Source: Collinsella sp. AF33-16
GTDB lineage: Bacteria; Actinomycetota; Coriobacteriia; Coriobacteriales; Coriobacteriaceae
NCBI RefSeq assembly: GCF_003475325.1
Contig: NZ_QRQC01000015.1
Location: 7,293 to 71,292 of the forward strand
Direction: 5' to 3'
DNA length: 64,000 nt
Shown: positions 1 through 11,388 of the stretch, piece by piece
Numbering within the stretch: the stretch's first letter is position 1
How the letters are laid out: every line of letters starts with the position of its first letter
Position numbers and translations under genes: made by a program
Notes under the pieces: generated by a model
Database searches by the model: none
What the model was told of the DNA's origin: nothing
What the model saw: only the letters and a program-made list of their open reading frames with translations

Positions 1-10
1 CGAGCTCTAG

Positions 11-163
11 GTTACGCGGTTTTACCAAACCGCGTAACGAGTCGACGCTGCAAACGCCCCTAAGCGGCAATCTGCCTTTCAATCGTCGCTCGCGTACCGA
101 AGTACGCGTCGCTCCTCTTTCAAGGCACCTTGCTCGCTTAGGGACGTTTTCGCTGACGCTGCC
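11..163. repeat. Structured repeat element, copy 1
   Basis: A perfect 12-bp hairpin (11-22 with 27-38, loop TACC) is followed by a long palindrome: 52-66 pairs with 135-149 (14 of 15), 73-78 pairs with 122-127, and 92-97 pairs with 102-107 around a CGAA loop. The element recurs at 45151-45298 with the same hairpin and the same unpaired segments (GCGGCAATCTG and CACCTTGCTCGC), but with different, compensating arm sequences. It lies upstream of the ABC exporter. The direct repeat GACGCTGC at 44-51 and 155-162 is also seen. Function is unknown; it could be an RNA terminator or regulatory element, or a small non-autonomous mobile element. Confidence 0.75.
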
Positions 164-257
164 AGAACATCGGCGTTATGCTTGTTGGGACGCTTTGTTT
201 TCAGCCTGACCGGTTCAACCGGATTTCTCACGCTATTTATTTCTCTTCGAGGATTGC

Positions 258-2030
258 ATGTTTAAAAGGTTTCTCTCGTATTACGAGCCCCAGACGGGGC
301 TTTTTGTTGCCGATACTGTTTGTGCTCTGGTGCTTGCTGCCATTGACCTTGCGTTTCCTATTATTCTGCGCAATCTGACCGGCGGGTTGTTTACCCAGGG
401 TCAGGCTGCCATTATGCAGGCGCTCGGTATGATTGCGGTGGGACTGGTGCTGATGTATGCCATCCGCTGCGCCTGCCGCTACTTTGTGAGCTACTGGGGC
501 CATGTGATGGGCGCGCGCATGGAGTCCAAGATGCGCGAGGACCTGTTCGATCAGTACGAGCGCTTTAGCTTTGCATACTTCGATCGCAACAGCTCGGGCG
601 ACATGATGAGCCGCGTGGTCAACGACCTGTTCGATATCTGCGAGGCGGCGCACCATGTGCCCGAGTGGATCATCATCTGCGGCATCGAGATTATCGGCTC
701 GTTTGTGATCCTCTTTACCATCGCCCCGGTGCTGGCGCTTGCCATGGCTGTGGTGACAGCAGCGTTTGCGGTCATCATGTTTTGGCAGAACATGCGCATG
801 CGCGAGGTCTTTAGCGACAATCGCAAAAAAATCAGCGGCATCAATGCGCAGCTGCAGGATTCGCTGGCGGGCATGCGCGTGGTCAAGAGCTTTGCCAATG
901 AGGAGACCGAGCGCTCTAAGTTCCGCGCCTCCAACAATCGCTACCTTTCGTCCAAGGAAAACATGTATCACGCCATGGGCGTCTATACTGCGACGTATGG
1001 CCTGCTCTCGGGTGTGCTCTATGTGATCGTGGTACTGCTGGGCGGCTGGCTGGTCGCCCAGGGACAGCTGCAGGCGGTCGATATGGCGACCTTTGCACTC
1101 TATATTTCGCTGTTCTGCACGCCGCTCGAGACGCTCGTCAATTCGGCCGAAACGTATCAGAAGGCTATCGCCGGCTTTAAGCGTATGGACGAGGTGCTCT
1201 CGACCGTGCCGGATATCCAGGACAAGCCGGGCGCCACGGATCTGCAGGTGACTGCCGGCGCCGTGGAATATCACGACGTGTGCTTTAACTACGAGGACGT
1301 TGAGCTGGGCGAGGGCGATGCCGAAGAGCGTCCCGTTATCGACCATATGAATCTGTCCATCAAGCCCGGGCAGACCATCGCTTTGGTTGGCCCTTCGGGC
1401 GGTGGCAAGTCCACGACCTGTTCGCTGCTGCCGCGCTTTTATGACGTGGCTGCCGGATCCATTAGCATCGACGGCCAGGACGTGCGCGATGTGACGCAGC
1501 AGAGCCTGCGTCGCGCCATCGGCCTGGTGCAGCAGGATGTCTATCTGTTTGACGGCACGATTGGCGAGAACATCGCCTACGGCAAGCCGGGCGCTACGGC
1601 AGGAGAGATCGCCGAGGCCGCCCGTCGCGCCAACATCGATGCCTTTATCGAGTCGCTTCCACAGGGTTATGACACGGTCGTGGGCGAGCGCGGCAGCCGT
1701 CTTTCGGGCGGACAGAAGCAGCGTGTTGCCATCGCGCGAGTGTTTCTCAAGAACCCCAAGATCCTTATTTTGGATGAGGCGACGAGTGCTTTGGATAACG
1801 AGAGCGAGGAGGCGGTGCAGGAGTCGCTCGAAGAGCTGGCACGCGGCCGCACCACGATTATCATCGCCCACCGTCTTTCGACCATTAAGCATGCCGATGA
1901 GATCGCGACCGTTGAGCATGGTCGCGTTGTGGAGCGTGGCACGCACGAGGAGCTTCTCGCCCGTGGCGGCACTTATGCCCGTTACTATCGAATGCAGTTC
2001 GAAGGTGCGCGTGCGCACGAGCTCGACTGA
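258..2030 (+). CDS. ABC exporter, fused membrane and ATPase domains (MsbA/MdlB-like)
   Basis: A 590-residue half-transporter that should dimerise in the membrane and export an unknown substrate using ATP. The N-terminal ~310 residues form a six-helix type-1 exporter domain. The ATPase domain follows with Walker A GPSGGGKST (about residue 377), signature LSGGQKQR, Walker B ILILDEATSALD and switch His in IIAHRLST. The ATG follows a GAGG ribosome site in TTCGAGGATTGC. The next gene begins 19 bases after the stop, so the two probably form an operon. Lipid, peptide and drug exporters share this architecture, so the substrate cannot be told from sequence. Confidence 0.9.
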   Translation: MFKRFLSYYEPQTGLFVADTVCALVLAAIDLAFPIILRNLTGGLFTQGQAAIMQALGMIAVGLVLMYAIRCACRYFVSYWGHVMGARMESKMREDLFDQYERFSFAYFDRNSSGDMMSRVVNDLFDICEAAHHVPEWIIICGIEIIGSFVILFTIAPVLALAMAVVTAAFAVIMFWQNMRMREVFSDNRKKISGINAQLQDSLAGMRVVKSFANEETERSKFRASNNRYLSSKENMYHAMGVYTATYGLLSGVLYVIVVLLGGWLVAQGQLQAVDMATFALYISLFCTPLETLVNSAETYQKAIAGFKRMDEVLSTVPDIQDKPGATDLQVTAGAVEYHDVCFNYEDVELGEGDAEERPVIDHMNLSIKPGQTIALVGPSGGGKSTTCSLLPRFYDVAAGSISIDGQDVRDVTQQSLRRAIGLVQQDVYLFDGTIGENIAYGKPGATAGEIAEAARRANIDAFIESLPQGYDTVVGERGSRLSGGQKQRVAIARVFLKNPKILILDEATSALDNESEEAVQESLEELARGRTTIIIAHRLSTIKHADEIATVEHGRVVERGTHEELLARGGTYARYYRMQFEGARAHELD

Positions 2031-2049
2031 TTGATATGACAGGAAGTTT

Positions 2050-3015
2050 ATGGCTGACAAGAACCCTTTGACTCCGGAAGAAGTGACGGAGTTATTCTCC
2101 GAAATCGATGCATCCGGTGTCTTGGATCCCACGCTTGCCAAAAAGCGCACCGAGCGCATGCGTGAGAAGGAGGCTGCGGCCAAGCGCGGTGACAAAGCGG
2201 CGCTAGCGCAGCTGCGCAGCGAGGACCGCGCGAGCCAGGCAAAACATATCGACCCGCTGTCCGAGGACGACCCTTCGGGCTCGCAGGTGAGCCATACCAT
2301 TACGAAGACTGCCATGGCCGTGGTCATTGGCATCTTGGTGCTGATTGTGGGCATGCAGATTGGCTACGGCGTGATGCGACGCCTGAACACCGCCAACCTG
2401 TCCGAGAGCGTTTCGGTGGATACCGTTTCGACGGCGCTGAAGGGCGGCCTTGAGTGGGGCAACGGCTTTACGCAGTTCCCGCTCGACTTTACCGTCGATG
2501 AAGCTGATGAGCGTACGGGCACGGTCGAGGTGACGGTGTTGGACACATCGTCTGCCAACGAGCTCGAGCTGCTGTCCAACGGGCAGATTCAGGCCGCTGC
2601 GCTTGCGACCAACGCGCTGCTCAACGATAAGATCGACCGCGTGGTGTATAACGTTCACGCCTATATCGACGAGGATAGCAACATTCAGCACGATTCCTTC
2701 TTTGGCATGTTTCCCGCGCGGGGTCATCAGAGCGCCATTTTGACGTTTGTGTGGACCAAGAGCTCATCCAACGCCACGAGTATCGACTGGAAGATGCGCA
2801 TCGTAAGCATGGACGACACCATTGCCGAGCGCATTCAAAAACAGGTGAACTCGGTTTCGTCGCTGATCGAGGACCCGGTGGTGAGCCAGACCAAGATTGA
2901 CGAGGAAAAGGCCGAACGTGACCTGGAGCATCGTCTGCATGGCCGCGAGATTTTCCGCGGCGGCAAGCCCGATCGCTCACCGTCCGATCTGCTGGAACAG
3001 GACAAGCAAAAGTAA
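2050..3015 (+). CDS. Single-pass membrane protein of unknown function
   Basis: A 321-residue protein I do not recognise. The first ~80 residues are charged (KKRTERMREKEAAAKRGDK) and presumably cytoplasmic. One transmembrane helix is at about 82-104 (AMAVVIGILVLIVGMQIG). An extracellular domain of ~150 residues follows, then a charged tail (about residues 275-321). It starts 19 bases after the ABC exporter with a good AGGAAG ribosome site and ends at a clear terminator, so it is probably co-transcribed with the exporter and may be an accessory protein. That link is inference from position only. Confidence 0.75.
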   Translation: MADKNPLTPEEVTELFSEIDASGVLDPTLAKKRTERMREKEAAAKRGDKAALAQLRSEDRASQAKHIDPLSEDDPSGSQVSHTITKTAMAVVIGILVLIVGMQIGYGVMRRLNTANLSESVSVDTVSTALKGGLEWGNGFTQFPLDFTVDEADERTGTVEVTVLDTSSANELELLSNGQIQAAALATNALLNDKIDRVVYNVHAYIDEDSNIQHDSFFGMFPARGHQSAILTFVWTKSSSNATSIDWKMRIVSMDDTIAERIQKQVNSVSSLIEDPVVSQTKIDEEKAERDLEHRLHGREIFRGGKPDRSPSDLLEQDKQK

Positions 3016-3021
3016 GAGGCC

Positions 3022-3063
3022 ATTATCCCGCGTGAGCCACAAGCCCACGCGGGATAATTTTTC
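3022..3063 (+). terminator. Rho-independent terminator
   Basis: A 13-bp perfect stem (3022-3034 with 3046-3058) is followed by TTTTC. It ends the ABC exporter operon. Confidence 0.85.
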
Positions 3064-3186
3064 TGGGACGGGGATTAAATAATCATTATGCATAGAAAGT
3101 CATAATTATCATTTCGTAAACATTTCGATGAAATTAACGCCATGAGGCATGCTTGCGGTTACAATACCGCGAGGCCTAACTACACA

Positions 3187-3219
3187 CCTTTAAGCCGGTC
3201 CTGTGAGACCGGGAAGGAG
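3187..3219 (+). promoter_or_regulatory. PyrR-type RNA binding site overlapping the carA ribosome site
   Basis: The leader reads CCTTTAA, then the stem CCGGTC/GACCGG closing a loop CTGTGA, then GAAGGAG. This matches the PyrR anti-antiterminator layout known from Gram-positive pyr operons: CCUUUAA, an upper stem, a GUCC..GAGA-type loop and AAGG. The lower helix pairs CCTT (3187-3190) with AAGG (3214-3217), which is the ribosome site of carA. UMP-bound PyrR would stabilise the hairpin and hide the ribosome site, giving translational repression as proposed for actinobacterial pyr leaders. No competing terminator stem is evident before the ATG. Confidence 0.7.
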
Positions 3220-3223
3220 AATT

Positions 3224-4729
3224 ATGGCGAACAACCATACCGCGGGCGCTGCCGCCCGCACCTTCGCGCCCAGCGAGCTTTGCCAGCGTATGCTGGCCAA
3301 AACCAGCAAGGGCACCTGCGGTCCCTGTATCCTGTATCTTGAGGATGGGACCATTTTTTATGGACGTGCATGCGGCGCCGAGGGCACCGCGACCGGCGAA
3401 GTCTGCTTCAACACCTCGCTCGAGGGCTACTTTGAGGTCATGACCGACCCGAGTTATGCCGGCCAAATTGTAACCATGACCTATCCGCAGATCGGCAATT
3501 ACGGTATCGACGAGACCGATGTCCAGTCGGCCTTCCCCGGCGACGCCGTGCGCCCTGCGAGCGCTCCGGCTATGCGCGGCATGATCGTTCGCGATATGTG
3601 CGCCACGCCTTCTAACTGGCGCTCGGCCGTCAGCGTGCCGGAGTACCTGCGCGCTCACGGCATCGTCGCTATCGAGGGTATCGACACCCGCGCTCTGGTG
3701 CGCCATCTGCGCGACAATGGTTCCAAGATGGGCATTATCTCGACCGAGATCTTCGACGTCGACGAGCTTGCCGAGCGCTTGTCCGCTGCGCCCACGCTGG
3801 TAGGCGAGAACCTGGTCAAGACCGTAAGTTGCCCCGCGCCTCACGAGTTTGTGGCCGCCGACCTGCCTGCCACGCATGACTTTGCGCTTGCGGCTGCCGC
3901 TCCTGCCCGTCACAAAGTGGTCGCCTACGACTGCGGTGTGAAGCGCGGTATTCTGGAGGGCCTGGTCCGTGCCGGCTGCGATCTCACCGTCGTGCCGTGG
4001 GATACGCCCGCCCAGCAGGTACTCGACATGAATCCCGATGGCGTCTTTTTGTCCAACGGCCCCGGCGACCCCGATGCCGTGGTGGAGACCTATGAGCAGG
4101 TACAGCAGCTGATCGGCAAGGTGCCGGTCTTTGGCATTTGCCTCGGTCACCAGATGATCAGCCTGGCCTGCGGCGCCCAGATGGAAAAGCTTAAATTCGG
4201 TCACCGTGGCGGTAACCAGCCGGTTATGAATCTGGTGAGCCGTCGCGTGGAGATCACCGCGCAAAACCACGGCTTTGGCCTGCTGTTCCCCAGTCTGGGC
4301 AAACTGATTCCGGAGCTTTCCGGCGGCGAAACCGAGCATGCGGCCGACGGTGACCTGCGCGCCTGGGTGCGTCGCGGCATCGCGCCGGTCGTGATGAACG
4401 AGCGCTTTGGTCGCATTCGCCTGACACATGTGAACCTCAACGACGGCACCGCCGAGGGCATCCAGCTGCTCGACGCCCCGTGTTTCTCGGTCCAGTACCA
4501 CCCAGAGGCTTCGCCTGGCCCCACCGATGCCCACTATCTCTTTACCGCCTTTACGCGACTCATGGACGGCGAGGAGAACTACCTGGACATCGACACCGCG
4601 AAGGACCGCCTCGCCGGCTGGAATTTCGCCGACGATGGTTCCGCCGTTCTACCGAACGGCGGACCGGTCGACGCTGCGGCTGCATCTGGCACATCATCTT
4701 GCCGTTCTGCTTCGGACGCGCGGGCATAA
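3224..4729 (+). CDS. carA: Carbamoyl-phosphate synthase, small (glutaminase) subunit
   Basis: CarA hydrolyses glutamine and channels ammonia to CarB to make carbamoyl phosphate for pyrimidines and arginine. The N-terminal CPSase domain (about 33-180) contains LEDGTIFYGRACGAEGTATG. The class I glutaminase domain carries nucleophile Cys in FGICLGHQM and the His/Glu pair in YHPEASPG. The chosen ATG has AAGGAG eight bases upstream; a GTG 21 bases earlier lies inside the regulatory hairpin and is unlikely. At 501 residues it is longer than the usual ~380. There is an insert of about 45 residues between NHGFG and THVNLNDGT, and a low-complexity tail of ~50 residues. carB follows 98 bases downstream. 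Confidence 0.95.
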   Translation: MANNHTAGAAARTFAPSELCQRMLAKTSKGTCGPCILYLEDGTIFYGRACGAEGTATGEVCFNTSLEGYFEVMTDPSYAGQIVTMTYPQIGNYGIDETDVQSAFPGDAVRPASAPAMRGMIVRDMCATPSNWRSAVSVPEYLRAHGIVAIEGIDTRALVRHLRDNGSKMGIISTEIFDVDELAERLSAAPTLVGENLVKTVSCPAPHEFVAADLPATHDFALAAAAPARHKVVAYDCGVKRGILEGLVRAGCDLTVVPWDTPAQQVLDMNPDGVFLSNGPGDPDAVVETYEQVQQLIGKVPVFGICLGHQMISLACGAQMEKLKFGHRGGNQPVMNLVSRRVEITAQNHGFGLLFPSLGKLIPELSGGETEHAADGDLRAWVRRGIAPVVMNERFGRIRLTHVNLNDGTAEGIQLLDAPCFSVQYHPEASPGPTDAHYLFTAFTRLMDGEENYLDIDTAKDRLAGWNFADDGSAVLPNGGPVDAAAASGTSSCRSASDARA

Positions 4730-4827
4730 GCCCAGCGCGCCCTCGCATCACGGCAACCTGATGCACCAGCTGCACCCTCGCTGACTTTTCCAAAACATTG
4801 AGTCAGCCTCTCTAGGAGGTTTTTAAC

Positions 4828-8142
<3,315 letters not shown>

Positions 8143-8154
8143 CGTGACCTGTCC

Positions 8155-8245
8155 GGCCGGGGCGGGAGGGGCCGAGATTTCCCCCTTTCGCTCCGGCTGC
8201 AAGCAGAGTCGCTCAGGAGGAAACTCGGCCCCTCCCGCCCCGGCC
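8155..8245. repeat. Long perfect inverted repeat after carB
   Basis: Perfect 22-bp arms (8155-8176 and 8224-8245, GC-rich) enclose 47 bases that can extend the pairing through TTTCC and GGAAA. There is no T-run directly after it. It could end carB transcription by strong structure or be a palindromic repeat unit. Confidence 0.6.
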
Positions 8246-8319
8246 TGCGGTGACTTGGCCGCACCGTGTGCTGCCGAAGGGGCTTTGCGCGATGACTAGG
8301 GCTGAAAAAGAAAGTGAGT

Positions 8320-8360
8320 GTGGGATCCGCCGTTCGTTCGAACGGCGGATCCCACGTTTT
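8320..8360. terminator. Bidirectional terminator between carB and the GntR gene
   Basis: A 16-bp stem GTGGGATCCGCCGTTC / GAACGGCGGATCCCAC (8320-8355) with a short TCGTTC-type loop is followed by GTTTT. The convergent carB and GntR genes flank it. Confidence 0.85.
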
Positions 8361-8364
8361 GGAT

Positions 8365-9147
8365 TTATTGGGCTGTGGCGGTGAAGGTTGTTTTGTCGGC
8401 GGCGATGTGCACGCGCAGCTTTGCCTGACCGTCGCAGCTGATGAGCACGCCTACCTCGAACGGGGTCCCCGTCTTGTCGTAGGTCGAACGCACGATGCGC
8501 ATCGCCGCCTTACCGGTGTTCTGTCCCAAAAGGCGCGCCTCATGCTTGTCGAGGTTGACCGTCTCGTAGACGGCATCGACGCTTGCGGGCAGGATGCCGG
8601 TCTTTTCCGCGATGTAGGCGTAGAGCGAGCCATCCACGTCTTTGCGTGTGAGCTCGGGGCAAAGTGACACGGGGATATAGACGTAGTTGAGCTCCATGGG
8701 TTTGTCGTTGGCGAGACGCAGGCGGCGAATCTCCCAGACGGGTGTCCCTTCGGACACTTTGAGCCCAGAGGCGATGCCGCGGACGGCCGGTATGCTTGAA
8801 AAGGCGAGAATCTGTGAGCTCGGAACCCGTCCCGCTTCGCGCATCCGCGCGCTGAAATTCAGGGCCAGGTCGATGCCGGGCGCTGAGGTTTGGGGCTTGA
8901 TGAACGTGCCCTGCCCGCGTTTGCGCACCACGCGCCCCTCGATGACGAGATCTTGGAAGCAACGGCGCACGGTCGCGCGCGATAACTCCAGCCGCTCACA
9001 GATTTCGAGCTCGCGTGGCAGCGGCGTCTTGGTGTCGAACGCCTGGCTGGCGATAAGCAGGGCGATTCGATGTTTAAGTTGGACATAGAGCGGCGTATCA
9101 CCGCTGCGATCGAAGGGTTCGGAGGCGAGAAACGAGATCATGTCCAT
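8365..9147 (-). CDS. GntR/HutC-family transcriptional regulator
   Basis: A 260-residue repressor-type regulator. The winged-helix domain occupies about residues 10-80 (LPRELEICERLELSRATVRR, then GRVVRKRGQGTFI), and a UTRA ligand-binding domain follows (about 95-250, with WEIRRLRLANDKPMEL). The ATG at 9147 has GGAGG six bases upstream; an earlier in-frame ATG at 9180 lacks one. It is divergent from the PTS operon starting at 9456, so control of that operon by a sugar phosphate is likely. The palindrome at 9231-9245 between them is the best operator candidate. Confidence 0.88.
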   Translation of the reverse strand: MDMISFLASEPFDRSGDTPLYVQLKHRIALLIASQAFDTKTPLPRELEICERLELSRATVRRCFQDLVIEGRVVRKRGQGTFIKPQTSAPGIDLALNFSARMREAGRVPSSQILAFSSIPAVRGIASGLKVSEGTPVWEIRRLRLANDKPMELNYVYIPVSLCPELTRKDVDGSLYAYIAEKTGILPASVDAVYETVNLDKHEARLLGQNTGKAAMRIVRSTYDKTGTPFEVGVLISCDGQAKLRVHIAADKTTFTATAQ

Positions 9148-9230
9148 GGGGTACCTCCATGTCGTGAGCATACGTGACATGGTCTGACACTGCGGGACAA
9201 ACCGGTGATGTCAGGCCCGATTCTTGTCGG

Positions 9231-9245
9231 TATGTATGGTACATA
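9231..9245. promoter_or_regulatory. Candidate GntR operator palindrome
   Basis: TATGTA-TGG-TACATA is a perfect 6-bp palindrome in the divergent intergenic region between the GntR gene and the PTS operon. GntR/HutC proteins bind short symmetric sites of this size. The rest of 9148-9455 holds AT-rich promoter-like sequence and the hairpin at 9347-9369. Confidence 0.4.
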
Positions 9246-9346
9246 AGGAACATAAAACATTTACCAGGCAATCTACCTGCTATTTTAAAAATAATTGGAA
9301 GAAAAAATAATTTAGGCACAAAAATAGTTGCTACCGTTAACCGATG

Positions 9347-9371
9347 AATAGTTGCCGTTCGCAACTATTTT
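9347..9371. promoter_or_regulatory. Hairpin or second operator before the PTS operon
   Basis: AATAGTTGC (9347-9355) and GCAACTATT (9361-9369) form a perfect 9-bp inverted repeat followed by TT. A further half-site AATAGTTGC is at 9323-9331. The repeated half-sites suggest protein binding, but an attenuator hairpin is also possible. Confidence 0.35.
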
Positions 9372-9455
9372 CTTGTACCGAACATGCCCCGGCGCAACAA
9401 TAATCTCAGCAAAAAGCAAAGCCGTGCGACACACGGCAGGTCGAGAGGAGACCGC

Positions 9456-9890
9456 ATGCGGTATCTGGTAATGGTCAGTCACGGAACGCTCGCTCCCGGA
9501 CTGCACAGTGTCCTCAAGATGCTCGGCAATGACGCCCCGAACATCTTGTCGACGAGTCTCGTGGACGGCATGGGCGCTGACGAGTATGTCGAGAACGTCA
9601 AGGCGATGCTCGCTCCCGTTACCGCCGATGACGAGGTTGTCCTGCTTGGTGACATCCTGGGCGGATCGCCGCTCACCAATGCCATGAACACGCTGGCCGA
9701 GAAGGGCCTGCTCGCCCACACCATTGCCTTCGGCGGCATGAACCTGCCCATGGCTATGACCGCCATGATGGGGCTTGCCACCATGGACCTGGATTCCCTC
9801 AAGCAGATGATGCTGCAGGAGGGCAAGAACGGTATGTCCGAGCTCGTTGTCCCGACCGATGACGCCGACGACGAGGACGACGACATCTAG
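9456..9890 (+). CDS. PTS mannose/fructose/sorbose-family IIA component
   Basis: A 144-residue cytoplasmic phosphocarrier that accepts phosphate from HPr and passes it to IIB. The phosphorylated histidine is in VMVSHGTLAPGL (His9), and the core GDILGGSPLTNAM is typical of the mannose-family EIIA fold. The ATG at 9456 follows GAGGAG; a longer reading from 9384 has no ribosome site. The tail is strongly acidic (DDADDEDDDI). It is the first gene of a IIA-IIB-IIC-IID operon. The exact sugar cannot be told; mannose, fructose, sorbose and amino sugars all use this family. Confidence 0.9.
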   Translation: MRYLVMVSHGTLAPGLHSVLKMLGNDAPNILSTSLVDGMGADEYVENVKAMLAPVTADDEVVLLGDILGGSPLTNAMNTLAEKGLLAHTIAFGGMNLPMAMTAMMGLATMDLDSLKQMMLQEGKNGMSELVVPTDDADDEDDDI

Positions 9891-9969
9891 GCAGCGCATC
9901 CGCCCAAATTTTTGTGATGGAGCGGGGGTTAAGAGGAAAGACCCCTGGTGATAAAGAAAGGGAGAACGC

Positions 9970-10458
9970 ATGATTTCGTTCATCCGTATTGACGACCGTA
10001 TGATCCATGGACAGACCGTTACCCGTTGGGCCCTCGAGTATCCCTGCGACGGTCTTATCGCCGTCAACGACGCTGCAGCGTCCAACCCCGTGCTCAAGGA
10101 GGCCTACAAGAGTGCCTCGGGCAAGAAGACGTTCGTGTGGACCAAGGAGCACTTCAAGGAGGTCTCCGAGAAGGTTCTCAAGTCCGACACCAAGTACTTC
10201 CTGATCACCAAGAACCCGCTCGACATGAAGGAACTTCTCGTCGATTTTGGCTTTAAGCCCGGCATGGACCGCATCATCGTCGGTCCCTGCAACGATCGTC
10301 CCGGCACCACCAAGCTCGGCAACAACCAGTCGATCACGCAGGAAGAGGCCCAGGCGCTCGAGGACCTCACCAACGCCGGCTACACGGTCGAGTTCGCCCT
10401 TATCAAGGAGAAGTCCATCGGTGAGTGGCCCAAGTTCCGCGGTCAGTTTGGCTTCTAG
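9970..10458 (+). CDS. PTS mannose/fructose/sorbose-family IIB component
   Basis: A 162-residue phosphotransfer protein that receives phosphate from IIA on a histidine and gives it to the incoming sugar. The signature IRIDDRMIHGQTVTRW carries the active His at about position 14. It starts 79 bases after the IIA stop with a GGGAG ribosome site. Separate IIA and IIB genes differ from the fused ManX of enterobacteria. Confidence 0.92.
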   Translation: MISFIRIDDRMIHGQTVTRWALEYPCDGLIAVNDAAASNPVLKEAYKSASGKKTFVWTKEHFKEVSEKVLKSDTKYFLITKNPLDMKELLVDFGFKPGMDRIIVGPCNDRPGTTKLGNNQSITQEEAQALEDLTNAGYTVEFALIKEKSIGEWPKFRGQFGF

Positions 10459-10530
10459 TTAGGCGCCAGCCGCATTTTGGTATCTACAGCCCTTGGTGAA
10501 AGGGGCTGAGGAATAAAGAAAGGGGAAAGC

Positions 10531-11388
10531 ATGGCAATCAATGCATTCCAAGCCGCGCTGTTCGGCCTGTTCGCCTGCCTGGCATCACTGCCTGGCATGG
10601 GCGGCACGACGATCGGCAACTACACTCTGGGTCGTCCTCTGGTCGCCGGCCTCATCGTCGGCATCATCATGGGCGATATGCAGACGGGCATCCTCGTCGG
10701 CGCTGCCATCCAGGTTGTCTACATCGCTCTCGTGACCCCCGGCGGAACCGTCTCCGCCGACGTCCGCGCCGTGTCCTATATCGGCATCCCGCTGGCGATC
10801 CTCGCCATCAAGAACTCGGGCATCGATCCCGCCTCCGCTGAGGCTGCCGGCATGGCCGCATCCCTCGGTGCCGCCGTCGGCACGCTCGGCACTGTGCTCT
10901 TCTATGGCACCGCCACCATCAACCTGGTGTGGCAGGGCATGGGGTGGAAGTGGCTCGAGAAGGGCGATCTCCACAAGCTCTACCTGGTCAACAACGTTCT
11001 GCCTTGGATTGGTCACATCGTCTGCTCGTTCCTCCCGACGTTCATCATCACCATGGGCGGCACCGCCATGGTCGACCTCATGAAGACCTACATGCCCATG
11101 GACGGCATCGCGATGAAGACGCTGTTCACCGTCGGCTCGCTGCTGCCTACCGTCGGTATCGCCATCCTGCTCAAGCAGGTCATCTCCAAGCCGACGGACT
11201 TCCTCACGTTCTTCTTCGGCTTCACCCTGTCCGCTGTCATGGGATGCAACCTGATTGCCGCTGCCGGCATCGGCTGCTTCTTCGCCCTGATCAACTATGA
11301 GATCGCTTCGCTCAAGATCGACCTCGCAAACGCTCCCAAGGCAGCTATCGCCTCGGGCTCCGATGATGAGGAAGAGGAGGACATCTAA
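10531..11388 (+). CDS. PTS mannose/fructose/sorbose-family IIC permease
   Basis: A 285-residue multi-spanning membrane protein that forms the sugar channel together with IID. The motif GNYTLGRPLVAGLIVGIIMG and following hydrophobic segments fit the EIIC (PF03609) family. The tail is acidic (SDDEEEEDI). It overlaps the IID start by one base (TAATG), indicating coupled translation. A small hairpin at 10485-10508 before the gene may set the relative level of IIB and IIC mRNA. Confidence 0.92.
   Translation: MAINAFQAALFGLFACLASLPGMGGTTIGNYTLGRPLVAGLIVGIIMGDMQTGILVGAAIQVVYIALVTPGGTVSADVRAVSYIGIPLAILAIKNSGIDPASAEAAGMAASLGAAVGTLGTVLFYGTATINLVWQGMGWKWLEKGDLHKLYLVNNVLPWIGHIVCSFLPTFIITMGGTAMVDLMKTYMPMDGIAMKTLFTVGSLLPTVGIAILLKQVISKPTDFLTFFFGFTLSAVMGCNLIAAAGIGCFFALINYEIASLKIDLANAPKAAIASGSDDEEEEDI

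Noticed and set aside
237..2354. Long minus-strand open frame of 705 codons opposite the ABC exporter
   Set aside because: It mirrors a well-supported transporter gene, and its protein has no recognisable domain; GC-rich codon use leaves the opposite strand open.
3064..3186. ArgR box in the AT-rich stretch before carA
   Set aside because: AT-rich near-palindromes (CATTATGCAT, CATAATTATC) are present, but they do not match a paired ARG-box pattern well enough.
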